NCBI GenBank assembly: GCA_020721645.1
Contig: DYMH01000017.1
Coordinates: 1-43,471, forward strand
Length of the DNA stretch: 43,471 nucleotides
Direction of reading: 5' to 3'
Source of the DNA: Draconibacterium orientale
Lineage (GTDB): Bacteria > Bacteroidota > Bacteroidia > Bacteroidales > JAADGE01
Part shown: one piece after another, positions 30,646 to 39,326 of the stretch
Position numbering within the stretch: position 1 is the stretch's first letter
How the letters are laid out: every line of letters begins with the position of its first letter
The notes under the pieces: generated by a model
What the model was told of the DNA's origin: nothing
The model's input: the letters and a program-made list of their open reading frames with translations, nothing else
The model's database searches: none
Program-made: the position numbers and the translations under genes

Positions 30646-33600
30646 TTATTTAACTACGGTAAATTTTCGAATGGCAATGTCATTATTTTTCGAAATTTTA
30701 AAATAGTATGTTCCTGCGGCAAGTTTTTCAATGTTGATTTTTTCGGTAATGTTATTGGAAGCGACCGTAATAACTTTATTTCCTGTTATTGTATAAATTT
30801 CAATTACGGAATTCTTAACATTCGTAACATTAATAAAACTATTTGCCGGATTCGGATACAAAACAATTTGGTCTTCTAATTTTTCGATGCTTGATGTACT
30901 CGGACTGAATGAAGGCATTCCGAAAGTGATGTTCGAAATAACATTGTCGTTATAATCACCAAATTCGCCGTGAATATTAGCCGAAAGTGCTGTTTCACCT
31001 GATAATTGACCAACGTAACCTTTAATTACCAGCAAATTATCATCAATTTCGTAATCAGAGGCATTTAAAGTTGAAAACATTATGCGTAAAACCCCATCGG
31101 ATACATTGAATAACATTTCGTTATTGTTATGTGCCATGCTCACTCCGATTATTTCAAATTCCTCGGTATTAAATGGTATAACCAATGTTACGGAAGACAA
31201 ATCCGAAATTTGAGTTTTCAAATTCACGGGTATCTCAAAATAATCACCTTCATCGGCAAGAATGGTTCCGATATTTTCAACGGGAATTGTTTCAAAAGAT
31301 TTAGTTCCGCCGAAGTAAGACGTGTTGCCATCGCCGTAGCAAATTGCTTGTACGTCTTTTGATACATTTGCTCCGCTTACCGTTAACGCTCCATCGGAAT
31401 ATGCCCAATTGCCTGCTGCAAATGATGAAATCATGGTAGCAATTCTTTGCAAAATCAGAGTCATATCAGCGGTATTCAAAGCACCGTCGGCATTGACATT
31501 TCCGGCAGTGAGTTTCAAACCGGAAAGTAATGTGATTCCACCAATATGTTTTTTATAAACCGTAACGTCCATCGAGGTAACACCCGACCATGCCAAGGCT
31601 ACATTTGGCGAAACACTGTAAGTACCGTCTGCAATGTTTGTAAATTCGTAATAACCGCCTGCATTAGTTGTAGCTGTGGCAACGACAGCGGGAACTGTGT
31701 TTTTCAATTCAACTGTTTCGTTATTCAAAACGGTTTGTGCAGTGTTATCATATTTCAAATAACCGGAAACCGTGTAGCCCGAAGCTCCGGTAACAGTAAC
31801 AGTAACGCTTTGGCATGTCGAAGTTCCGCAACCGTTTGTCCATGCTCCGTAGTATGTGGTTGTTGAAGTTGGGGAAACCGGACTTGTTACGACTGTACCA
31901 CCGCAAGAACCAGAGTACCAAACAAAACTATCACCTGAACCTCCTGAATAAGATAGTACAGAACTTTCACCACTTGCAATAGTTGAAGGTGTAGCAGTAA
32001 CTGATGTTGGGGCTGTTGGTAAAGGATTAACAATCATGTCAATTTGATTACTTGTTGCTGTAGTTGGACTTGCACAAGTAGCATTTGAAGTCATTACACA
32101 TGTTATAACATCGCCATTTACAGGTGTGTATGTATAAGTTGAATTTGTTGCTCCTGAAATATCAACGCCGCCTTTTTTCCACTGATAAGTTGGTGTGCCT
32201 CCGTTTGTTGGTGTTGCTGTATAGGTTACAGAACTTCCAGCACATGTTGGATTTGCATCGGCAGCTATACTTACACTTACGGCATTTGTAGCATTTACGG
32301 TAATTGTTATAGTATAATTAACGCTATTGCAACTTTCCGAACTTCTTGTAACCGTTAAATTTGCATTGTAAGTTCCGGCTGCAGCACCGCCCGGTACTGT
32401 TATTACAATAGGACTTGCAGGTAAAGCTGCTAATGTAACATCTGCAAAACCTTGTCCTTCGGCAGTTACATCAAAATCAATACTGTATTGGTCGGGTGTC
32501 TGGGTCGTTGCTGAGTAAGTTAAATCAGCTGTTGTTGTACCTTGACAAACACTTGGGTTTGAACCGAGCGTGATGGTTGGCGGAGTACATGCAACAGCAG
32601 TTTTTGAGGCTTGCAGTGTGTTTCCGTAGCAACCTTGATTTACGAAACCACCGTTTGGAACAGGTTCATTTGCAACGGTTCCCGTTGCTTTGTCAATTGA
32701 TGGCGAATTTAAAGATAAATCGTTTGTCCAAGTTCCGCCGGAAGCTGAGGTCGGCGGCCATGCACCGCCGTTGTATGAACCGGCTGTTGATTTTAAGTGA
32801 AAATCTGTTGTGGCATTGACAAATAACGGGTCGCTCGAAATATCGGAAGCTCCGCCGAAAGCAGCAACTGTTACAGCGGCAGCACCGTTATAAATTGGTG
32901 CAGCACCTGCATCGGTTGTGTAATAATTGTTGAATGAAGATGTTAGTGTATTACCGCCCGTATTTAATGCGTAATAATTTGCATTACCGGTTTTTGCGTA
33001 AGCAATGTTATTTTTAATTACAGTAGGCGTGCCTGATTCAACGTAAATGCCGGAACCTGTAATAACATCCGGTAAAAGATAATATATTTTTATTTGCCAT
33101 GATGATAATGTTCCTGTTGTTCCTGATGCATCATCATAAACTCTTAATCTCCAAGTACCATTACTTTGTTTTCCGATAAAACTAGATAATGTACCTTCCG
33201 GTTTATATGTACCTGTAAATGGAACTGTACCGGCAGTAATTAAAGTTGCGGCATCATCATCAAAATTTGTATTTGTGTAATTATTTCCGTTAGCACCATT
33301 ATCAGTACTTAATTCAACTTCAGTTGCATCAGGATGTTGTATATAAATATCTAGTTGGCTATCTGTACTATGAGTAATATTTAAACCCAACACTTCAATT
33401 TCTGTAATTGTTTGATTTATTGGCACATTAATATCAGCATAAACACTTGTTAAATCGCTAACAGTAACACTACCGGAAAATGAATATGTTGAAGATGTTT
33501 CTGAACCGGGCACAGAATTACCATTTCCATAAACCGTATTATTTTCAATAACAGCACCATTTGAAATAAGAATATGAATTCCATGAGTAGCATTGTTATA

Positions 33601-36600
33601 GCACAAGTTATTTTTTATAACAGAATTAAAACTTGCATTAATACCGGCAGCACTTGCGTTGTATGATTTGTTGTAGGAAATAATATTATCGGTTTCCTGA
33701 ATGTAAATATTATCGCTTGTAGCACCATAAACTGTAAAGCCGGTTAAGGTAGTGTAAGGTACATCAATATTAAAACCGTAAGTATTTCCGGTTGCATTAA
33801 CAATTGCGACTTCTCCTGTATGGTTTTGAATAACTAAGCGATTTGCAGAAGTCGGATTTAACGATGCAGAAGGAACAATTTGTTCGGCATAAGTACCGGC
33901 GTAAACGTCAATGGTTTTTGTTCCAGCAAGCTGTCCTGCATCGAAAGATGTTGCACCATACCACGCAAATAAACCGTCTAATGCACTTTGTATTGTGGTA
34001 TGATAATCAGTACCACCTCCAACAGGAATTGTATTACGGATTTGTAATGACATTGTGTATGTATCAGAACCACTTGCTGTTGTTACAGTTAAGGTATTAT
34101 TGGAATAAACGCCTGCGGGAAAAGTAGCAGATATTGAAGTTGCTGTATTTGTGTTGATTGTGGCTTCAATGCCTGCAATATTTACAGAAGTCGCATTTAA
34201 TAAATCAGTACCATCTATGGTTATTGTAGCACCTTTGTCTTTAAAGAAACTTGTAATACTTACACCTGTAATACTTGGTGGACCTGCAAGTGTAGTAAAA
34301 CTCACATTATCGCCGTAAGCAGTACCTGAGCTGTTGATTGCATAAGCTCTGACATAATATGTAGTGCTTGAAGTTAAAGGCGACATTAAAACACCTGAAA
34401 ACACACCTAATCCGGAACCTGAAATAACTTTGTTATCAGCAGTTGTCGGGTTAATAGTTGTTCTGTAAACAATACCACGTTCGGTAACAACACTTGAACC
34501 AATATTTGTAACTTCACCGCTACCATCTGCACTTGTTCCTGTAATTGATGCAACAGTTCCGGTTGTAACTTGTGGCAGTACAACAACAGAAGTATTTGAT
34601 ATATTAATATCATCTAACGTAGGAGCATAAGCATCTGTCATATTATATGAATGCCAACCTAAGTAATAAACATTGTCAGAAGGAACTGTAAATGTTTGTG
34701 TTTTTTGAACCCAACTAGTTGTGGGAGTATAAGCAGCAGTTAATGTTGTTGTCATTGAAGCTGCCGTAGGCGATGTACCAATGCATAATTTTATAGTTTC
34801 CGGTTTGGATTGAATCATTCTTACCCAGTATGAAACTGAATAATTTTGACCTGCTTTAAGATATAAACAAGGAGAATAAATCCAATCATTCGCATGTGAA
34901 TCTCCTGCTCCGGCAAACTGAATAGCAAACCCTGTTCCTGTATGTGCAAACCCTGCATCTTGATAAATATACCAAATTCCTTGTCCGCCATCACCATTAA
35001 CATCTTCTTGGCTCCAGCCGATAGCTTCTAAACTTCCGGCTTCAAAACTTGTAGAATAAGCATCTCCGGGAGTACTTAAATCAACATTAACGGGAGAATA
35101 TTGTCCTAAATAAGAGTTATTTGCACTATTTTCATCGCCTGTTACACTTAAATTTGTAGAAATTGTATAAATTTCGCCGTTTATTGACATATCTGCATAA
35201 ACAGTAGTTGTATTAGAATTACAAGCAGCAATACTTCCTATGGTATAATTTCCATTACCTACCAAAGAATTATCAGCTTTTCTAACTTCCCAAACAACCA
35301 AAACATTTGATAATGTGGTGCTACCTAAGTTTGCAACTTTAATGTCAATAGAAGTATTATTTGAATAATCGCAAGAAGTACCTTGTGGCTTTGCACTTAC
35401 AAGCGAAGCATCTGTAGTTGCTGACTTAATTCCTGTAACAATTAAAGTATAGTTTTGGGAAGCAGTTAATGTACCTTTATGAGAAACTGTAATTGTATAA
35501 ACAGTTCCGCAAGTTGGACTTGCAATGTTAATTCTTTCATAAGGGTCAACAATATTATCTCCGGTTGTGTTTGTTGTGATAGAAGTTAATTTGAAAGGAT
35601 AATATGTGCTTGCCGATTGAGTGATTCTGATATCTAGGTCATTTTTTAAAACAGGAGTTTTATCATTTGTGCCGGTTCTTAGAGTACCGGCAGGGTCTGT
35701 CCAGCATATTGAAGCTTTTAAATCTTCTATACCACTTGCTGTAACGTTGATATTGTAAGAACTACCTTGTGTTAAAGTTAATTCTCTAATAATAGTTTCA
35801 ACTTCATTATTAGTTATAGTTTCGGCTGCTTTTTTGGCATTTAGTAATCCCCAGCCATAAACAGCATCGGGTCCTGCAGTACCAGCGTCATCGGCGGTAT
35901 GAAGAACTAAACCTTTTAATGTAGCCGCACGCATATAATTAGCATAAAGAGAGTTGTAATACTGTTGTAAAATTAACAATGTACCTGTTGTATTTGGCGA
36001 AGCCATTGAGGTTCCTGTAATAGAAGCATAAATATCATCAGCGGTTTCATAAGTTGAGTATAATTCAGTGCCGTTTGCTGTTATATCGGGTTTAATTCTG
36101 TAATCGTCAGTTGGTCCTTCACTACTTGAAGAGTTAATCGTAACAGAAATTAATTCGCCACCTTCAATTGTAGCATCTTGAGCATTTGCAATAACGAGAT
36201 TATTTTTTGCAGTTGCATGTCCTGAAAGTTTATCGTATAAAGTATTCCCATCCAAAGGTACTCCATTAGAAGTATTATCATCACCATCGTTTCCTGCGGC
36301 AACTACCATAAGATAATATGGTGCATTATACATAATACCATCAAAATCAACGGCATCTTGTCCATATTGACCAAACCAACCATCTGGTATACCGCTTGCT
36401 ACATATCCGTAGGAGTGATTAGAAACCAACATTCCGGCTGCCGCTTCACTTGTAACCTCAGCAACATCATCGTTCCACTCATATCCTTTACAATATGCTT
36501 GCGGTGCCATACCTTTGGCGTTTGCCACAAAACCTGAAGCAATCATTGTTCCTGTTACGTGAGCTGCGTGGAAATTTAAGCCGGCATCCGGGTCGCTCGG

Positions 36601-37062
36601 GTCTAATATTGTTAATCTGTTAGTTCCTCCCGCACCATCATATTCTTGGTGAGTTGTTCGTCCGTGGCCACCATCCCAAATATAAGTAGTCATTCCTTGA
36701 CCTTCAATATTTAGACCTAAACCGCCACCGTTATGTAAAAAATTGGTTCTCGTGGATCTGGCAGCATCAACATTATTAGTAGAGTAATAGATTGGAGTAC
36801 CATCTTCGGTAACACGCATCAATGAAAAAAACCTTCCATTTTCGGTATATTTTTCTTTCAACCCTTTTTCACCAGCCAATTTAAGTGCTTTTGCTTTGTC
36901 TTCTTTTGCTTCTTTTTCTTTTTTTACCGCAAATTCCTTCAAAAAAGAAACATTAGTGTTAGAGATAATCCTCTGCCGCTCCGCATCGGTTTGTGCAAAA
37001 AGTGCCTGTCCTGCTATCATCAACGTCAATGACACAACAAGAGTAAAAATTTTTATTTTCAT
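30646..37062 (-). CDS. Giant T9SS-exported subtilisin-like protease with dockerin- and cohesin-like modules
   Basis: 2138 residues. Signal peptide 1-23. S8 catalytic domain about 120-415 with triad D130 (YIWDGG), H165 (FHAAHVTGT) and S352 (GTSMASP), plus the oxyanion Asn in AAGNDG. Then a CARDB-like region, a choice-of-anchor J-type domain (about 665-825), a fibronectin-like segment, an IPT/TIG-like domain (about 920-1010), and a right-handed beta-helix (about 1010-1400) with a P-domain inserted at about 1184-1327. Ig-like domains, a carboxypeptidase-regulatory-like domain (about 1770-1830), a dockerin-like module (about 1845-1905; NVNADGALNTAD is a near-canonical first calcium loop), a cohesin-like domain (about 1930-2045) and a type A sorting domain (2060-2138) follow. 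All boundaries are estimates by eye. Confidence 0.9.
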   Translation of the reverse strand: MKIKIFTLVVSLTLMIAGQALFAQTDAERQRIISNTNVSFLKEFAVKKEKEAKEDKAKALKLAGEKGLKEKYTENGRFFSLMRVTEDGTPIYYSTNNVDAARSTRTNFLHNGGGLGLNIEGQGMTTYIWDGGHGRTTHQEYDGAGGTNRLTILDPSDPDAGLNFHAAHVTGTMIASGFVANAKGMAPQAYCKGYEWNDDVAEVTSEAAAGMLVSNHSYGYVASGIPDGWFGQYGQDAVDFDGIMYNAPYYLMVVAAGNDGDDNTSNGVPLDGNTLYDKLSGHATAKNNLVIANAQDATIEGGELISVTINSSSSEGPTDDYRIKPDITANGTELYSTYETADDIYASITGTSMASPNTTGTLLILQQYYNSLYANYMRAATLKGLVLHTADDAGTAGPDAVYGWGLLNAKKAAETITNNEVETIIRELTLTQGSSYNINVTASGIEDLKASICWTDPAGTLRTGTNDKTPVLKNDLDIRITQSASTYYPFKLTSITTNTTGDNIVDPYERINIASPTCGTVYTITVSHKGTLTASQNYTLIVTGIKSATTDASLVSAKPQGTSCDYSNNTSIDIKVANLGSTTLSNVLVVWEVRKADNSLVGNGNYTIGSIAACNSNTTTVYADMSINGEIYTISTNLSVTGDENSANNSYLGQYSPVNVDLSTPGDAYSTSFEAGSLEAIGWSQEDVNGDGGQGIWYIYQDAGFAHTGTGFAIQFAGAGDSHANDWIYSPCLYLKAGQNYSVSYWVRMIQSKPETIKLCIGTSPTAASMTTTLTAAYTPTTSWVQKTQTFTVPSDNVYYLGWHSYNMTDAYAPTLDDINISNTSVVVLPQVTTGTVASITGTSADGSGEVTNIGSSVVTERGIVYRTTINPTTADNKVISGSGLGVFSGVLMSPLTSSTTYYVRAYAINSSGTAYGDNVSFTTLAGPPSITGVSITSFFKDKGATITIDGTDLLNATSVNIAGIEATINTNTATSISATFPAGVYSNNTLTVTTASGSDTYTMSLQIRNTIPVGGGTDYHTTIQSALDGLFAWYGATSFDAGQLAGTKTIDVYAGTYAEQIVPSASLNPTSANRLVIQNHTGEVAIVNATGNTYGFNIDVPYTTLTGFTVYGATSDNIYIQETDNIISYNKSYNASAAGINASFNSVIKNNLCYNNATHGIHILISNGAVIENNTVYGNGNSVPGSETSSTYSFSGSVTVSDLTSVYADINVPINQTITEIEVLGLNITHSTDSQLDIYIQHPDATEVELSTDNGANGNNYTNTNFDDDAATLITAGTVPFTGTYKPEGTLSSFIGKQSNGTWRLRVYDDASGTTGTLSSWQIKIYYLLPDVITGSGIYVESGTPTVIKNNIAYAKTGNANYYALNTGGNTLTSSFNNYYTTDAGAAPIYNGAAAVTVAAFGGASDISSDPLFVNATTDFHLKSTAGSYNGGAWPPTSASGGTWTNDLSLNSPSIDKATGTVANEPVPNGGFVNQGCYGNTLQASKTAVACTPPTITLGSNPSVCQGTTTADLTYSATTQTPDQYSIDFDVTAEGQGFADVTLAALPASPIVITVPGGAAAGTYNANLTVTRSSESCNSVNYTITITVNATNAVSVSIAADANPTCAGSSVTYTATPTNGGTPTYQWKKGGVDISGATNSTYTYTPVNGDVITCVMTSNATCASPTTATSNQIDMIVNPLPTAPTSVTATPSTIASGESSVLSYSGGSGDSFVWYSGSCGGTVVTSPVSPTSTTTYYGAWTNGCGTSTCQSVTVTVTGASGYTVSGYLKYDNTAQTVLNNETVELKNTVPAVVATATTNAGGYYEFTNIADGTYSVSPNVALAWSGVTSMDVTVYKKHIGGITLLSGLKLTAGNVNADGALNTADMTLILQRIATMISSFAAGNWAYSDGALTVSGANVSKDVQAICYGDGNTSYFGGTKSFETIPVENIGTILADEGDYFEIPVNLKTQISDLSSVTLVIPFNTEEFEIIGVSMAHNNNEMLFNVSDGVLRIMFSTLNASDYEIDDNLLVIKGYVGQLSGETALSANIHGEFGDYNDNVISNITFGMPSFSPSTSSIEKLEDQIVLYPNPANSFINVTNVKNSVIEIYTITGNKVITVASNNITEKINIEKLAAGTYYFKISKNNDIAIRKFTVVK

Positions 37063-37221
37063 AATTATTGAGTTTAGAGATTAAACAAAAATTGAGTTAG
37101 GAATTTGATTCGGGTTCTCATAAATAATAATATAAAGTGTTTATTTTTTTCCAATTTAACAGGTTTACGTAATTTATTCTATTTTTGTTGCAAAATTATT
37201 ACACAATTCTATCTTTTTTCT

Positions 37222-37434
37222 ATGTATCTCTTAAAAACAAAAGGTACCGGTAAAATTCCGGATTATATTCAAATTCGCGACGAAAATTTTGTGCTTATAA
37301 ATCATATTAAAGCAGAAAATCCAAAAGAAATGTTACTGAAAATTGGTTTCGACAAACAAATTGATTCTGTTTTGGAATTAATAAAAAAATTGGAATACGG
37401 CGAATTGAAAAAAATTGATGTGATGATTTTTTGA
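37222..37434 (+). CDS. Small conserved-looking protein, function unknown
   Basis: 70 residues from the ATG at 37222 (MYLLKTKGTGKIPDYIQIRDENFVLINHIKA...). The ORF-track start at 37105 adds 39 residues of Phe/Leu-rich sequence that does not look coding. The body has an alternating strand-helix pattern and resembles short Bacteroidales proteins often found beside other genes without known role. The last residues (DVMIF) and TGA are the first unit of a TGATGTGATGATTTTT array, so the natural C-terminus may have been different. Confidence 0.6.
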   Translation: MYLLKTKGTGKIPDYIQIRDENFVLINHIKAENPKEMLLKIGFDKQIDSVLELIKKLEYGELKKIDVMIF

Positions 37435-37529
37435 TGTGATGATGTGATGATTTTTTGATGTGATGATGTGATGATGTGATGATTTGTTGATGTGATGATG
37501 CGGTGATTTGTTGATGTGATGATGATTTG
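37415..37529. repeat. TGATGTGATGATTTTT-type tandem array
   Basis: Units of GATGTGATGAT separated by TTTTT, TTTGTT or further GTGATGAT insertions, about seven in all. The array starts inside the last codons of the upstream small ORF. Similar traces, in reverse complement, occur near 42301-42325 and 42620-42650. Confidence 0.85.
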
Positions 37530-37842
37530 CGCATTGCAATGCTGCGTTTTGGGGGCGACGCATAATTTCACCCTTAATTTACCCTCAAAACACCATTTTC
37601 GCCCCTTAAACACACCCTTTTGACCCCTCGTTCGACCCTCGCGCGACCCTTAAACCATACTTTTTCACACCTCAAATCCAATAATTCAATTTAAAGCATA
37701 TTCGCAAAGCCCACCAAATAATTAAAAACTTATTTCTACTTTACGAAGTTAAAACATTCTGATAATCAAGCCTGAAATGTGGTTTGTCAAAAATGAAGAT
37801 CTAAAAATTAAATAATAAGGTTGAAAAAATGGACGATTATTA
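37530..37842. other. Non-coding spacer with phased C-tracts
   Basis: A short GCATTGC-type palindrome is followed by nine C-tracts (mostly ACCCT) starting at about 37571, 37582, 37593, 37602, 37615, 37624, 37636, 37647 and 37655, that is every 8-13 bases, mean about 10.5. The remainder to 37842 is plain AT-rich sequence. I see no gene. Confidence 0.6.
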
Positions 37843-37896
37843 TTTTCTACTAAGGTTAAAACTTTGAAAATAAGGTGTTAAAACCTTAGTAGAAAA
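37843..37896. repeat. 15-bp perfect inverted repeat (stem-loop)
   Basis: TTTTCTACTAAGGTT and its complement enclose a 24-base loop. AATAAGGTGT in the loop is complementary to ACACCTTATT just downstream, so two alternative stems are possible. Confidence 0.75.
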
Positions 37897-37994
37897 ACAA
37901 AACCCACAAAAAATACACCTTATTTTTATTTAAAAACCGGAAGCATATAATTTTACATAATCTCAAATTTCGAACACTCCAACTGAAAGGCTTA

Positions 37995-38033
37995 AATATA
38001 TTAGTGTAGGGCAACGCCCTGTGCTGATATATT
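37995..38033 (+). ncRNA. 18-bp hairpin whose G-U pairs fit only plus-strand RNA
   Basis: AATATATTAGTGTAGGGC pairs with GCCCTGTGCTGATATATT over an AAC loop; the three non-Watson-Crick positions are U-G in the plus-strand RNA and C/A in the minus. A smaller GCTC...GAGC hairpin with a T-run follows at about 38036-38055. It could be a small RNA end or a palindromic repeat. Confidence 0.4.
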
Positions 38034-38130
38034 TCGCTCTTTTCAGAGCTTTTTATAACTTCGCAAGTAGAATTAAATTCTATTTTTTAACCTTCGTATA
38101 AATTTGTGGTGTTTATTATATTTCTGAATC

Positions 38131-39234
38131 TTAATCAAAAAAAGGCAAAAATCCCTTTTCTTCATTTTCCCAACATAAATCCTTAGAGGCTTTTTGAAGA
38201 TTTATTTTCCATTTCTGTCTAAATTCTGAATTATTGAGACAAAAGTTCATTTTTTCGGCAATGTGTTTCGGAGTATGATTGTCGATAAAGTCGCCAATTT
38301 GATATTGATTCACAACACGTTCCATTTCCGGCAATCGGGAAACCAAGACGGGAATTTCGGCTCGAATATAATCGAACAGTTTGTTGGGCAAAGCAAAATA
38401 ATAATTCAACCCGATATTTTCTTCCAAGGACAAACCCAAATCGGCTTTCCGAGTATAATAAGCCAGCTCGGAAAATGCTAATTTGCCTGTAAACAGCACT
38501 TTCTGCGAAAGATTTTGCTTTTGTACCAATGTTTTTAACAGATTTTCAATATCACCGCCGCCGATAATCAACAAGACAGCATTTTCAACGAAATTCATCG
38601 CCTCAACGGCATATTCGATGCCACGCCCCACGTTCAGTGCTCCTTGATAAAGTATGATTTTTTTTTCGAACAGTAATTGTTGCTTAGAATTTGAAGCTAC
38701 AATATTTTGCGGCTCCCGCTCCGGAATGTTTCGCACGATGCCCATTCGGATGCCGTATTGTTTGAAATAATAATCTGCTATCGATTGACAAACGGTGTAC
38801 GAAAATTTAACTTTCGGTAAAATCCATTTTTCGATTGCTTTCCATATCCTTTGAACCCGGGGTCGCTCTTGTAATTCGGGAACTTCGGTGAACAATTCGT
38901 GACTGTCGTAAACCAATTTCTTATGTCTTATTTTAGAAGCTAAAAAGTTGGCTGCCAAAGTATCCAAATCGTTTGAGAGAAATATTTCGGCTCGCACAAA
39001 TATCAAAAAAAGAAACAACCGAAAATTATATTCGGCGTAAAAAAGCGGACCTTTTGAAAAGAGCAAATGAAATCTTCGAGTTGGAAAATCGAAAAAAACA
39101 GCTTGCGAATCTTTTCTAATTCTGCCCACAACAAACACGTCAAAGCCATTTTTAACCAAACTCGAAGCCACTTTGTACACACGTTTATCGCCGACTAAAT
39201 CGTTGGTTACGGAAATTATAATACGTTTTGCCAA
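38131..39234 (-). CDS. Glycosyltransferase family 4 protein
   Basis: 367 residues with GT-B fold features: N-terminal VTNDLVGDKRVYKVASSLVKNGFDVFVVGR, a central VYDSHELFTEVPEL, and a C-terminal nucleotide-sugar domain LYQGALNVGRGIEYAVEAM, LIIGGGDIENLLK, VLFTGKL and the E(x7)E-like LSLEENIGLNYYFALPNKLFDYI followed by IPVLVSRLPEMERVV. It probably adds a sugar to a surface glycan; donor and acceptor cannot be read. No glycan-cluster neighbours are present. A -7 box lies at 39247-39254. Confidence 0.92.
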   Translation of the reverse strand: MAKRIIISVTNDLVGDKRVYKVASSLVKNGFDVFVVGRIRKDSQAVFFDFPTRRFHLLFSKGPLFYAEYNFRLFLFLIFVRAEIFLSNDLDTLAANFLASKIRHKKLVYDSHELFTEVPELQERPRVQRIWKAIEKWILPKVKFSYTVCQSIADYYFKQYGIRMGIVRNIPEREPQNIVASNSKQQLLFEKKIILYQGALNVGRGIEYAVEAMNFVENAVLLIIGGGDIENLLKTLVQKQNLSQKVLFTGKLAFSELAYYTRKADLGLSLEENIGLNYYFALPNKLFDYIRAEIPVLVSRLPEMERVVNQYQIGDFIDNHTPKHIAEKMNFCLNNSEFRQKWKINLQKASKDLCWENEEKGFLPFFD

Positions 39235-39246
39235 AATATTTTTTTA

Positions 39247-39254
39247 CAAAAATA
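39247..39254 (-). promoter_or_regulatory. -7 box of the glycosyltransferase promoter
   Basis: TATTTTTG on the minus strand, 13 bases upstream of the ATG, matches TAnnTTTG. Confidence 0.5.
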
Positions 39255-39297
39255 GAAAATAAGCAGCAAGAGTAATATCATTTGCTATAATTTTCAT

Positions 39298-39305
39298 TAC
39301 ATTTG
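39298..39305 (+). promoter_or_regulatory. -7 box of the rlmB-like gene
   Basis: TACATTTG matches TAnnTTTG. The ORF-track start at 39303 falls inside it, which favours the ATG at 39327. Confidence 0.55.
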
Positions 39306-39326
39306 TCGATAAATCAACAGAATTTA

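Noticed and set aside
26998-37062. Reading the cohesin- and dockerin-like modules as proof of a cellulosome
   Set aside because: No cellulase or other dockerin enzyme is present in the window, and the partner enzyme is a protease. Only a possible docking pair is claimed.
37302-37613. His/Ile/Thr-rich ORFs across the TGATGTGATGAT array (37302-37613 and others)
   Set aside because: They are translations of the tandem repeat on the minus strand (HHINKSSHHHI...).
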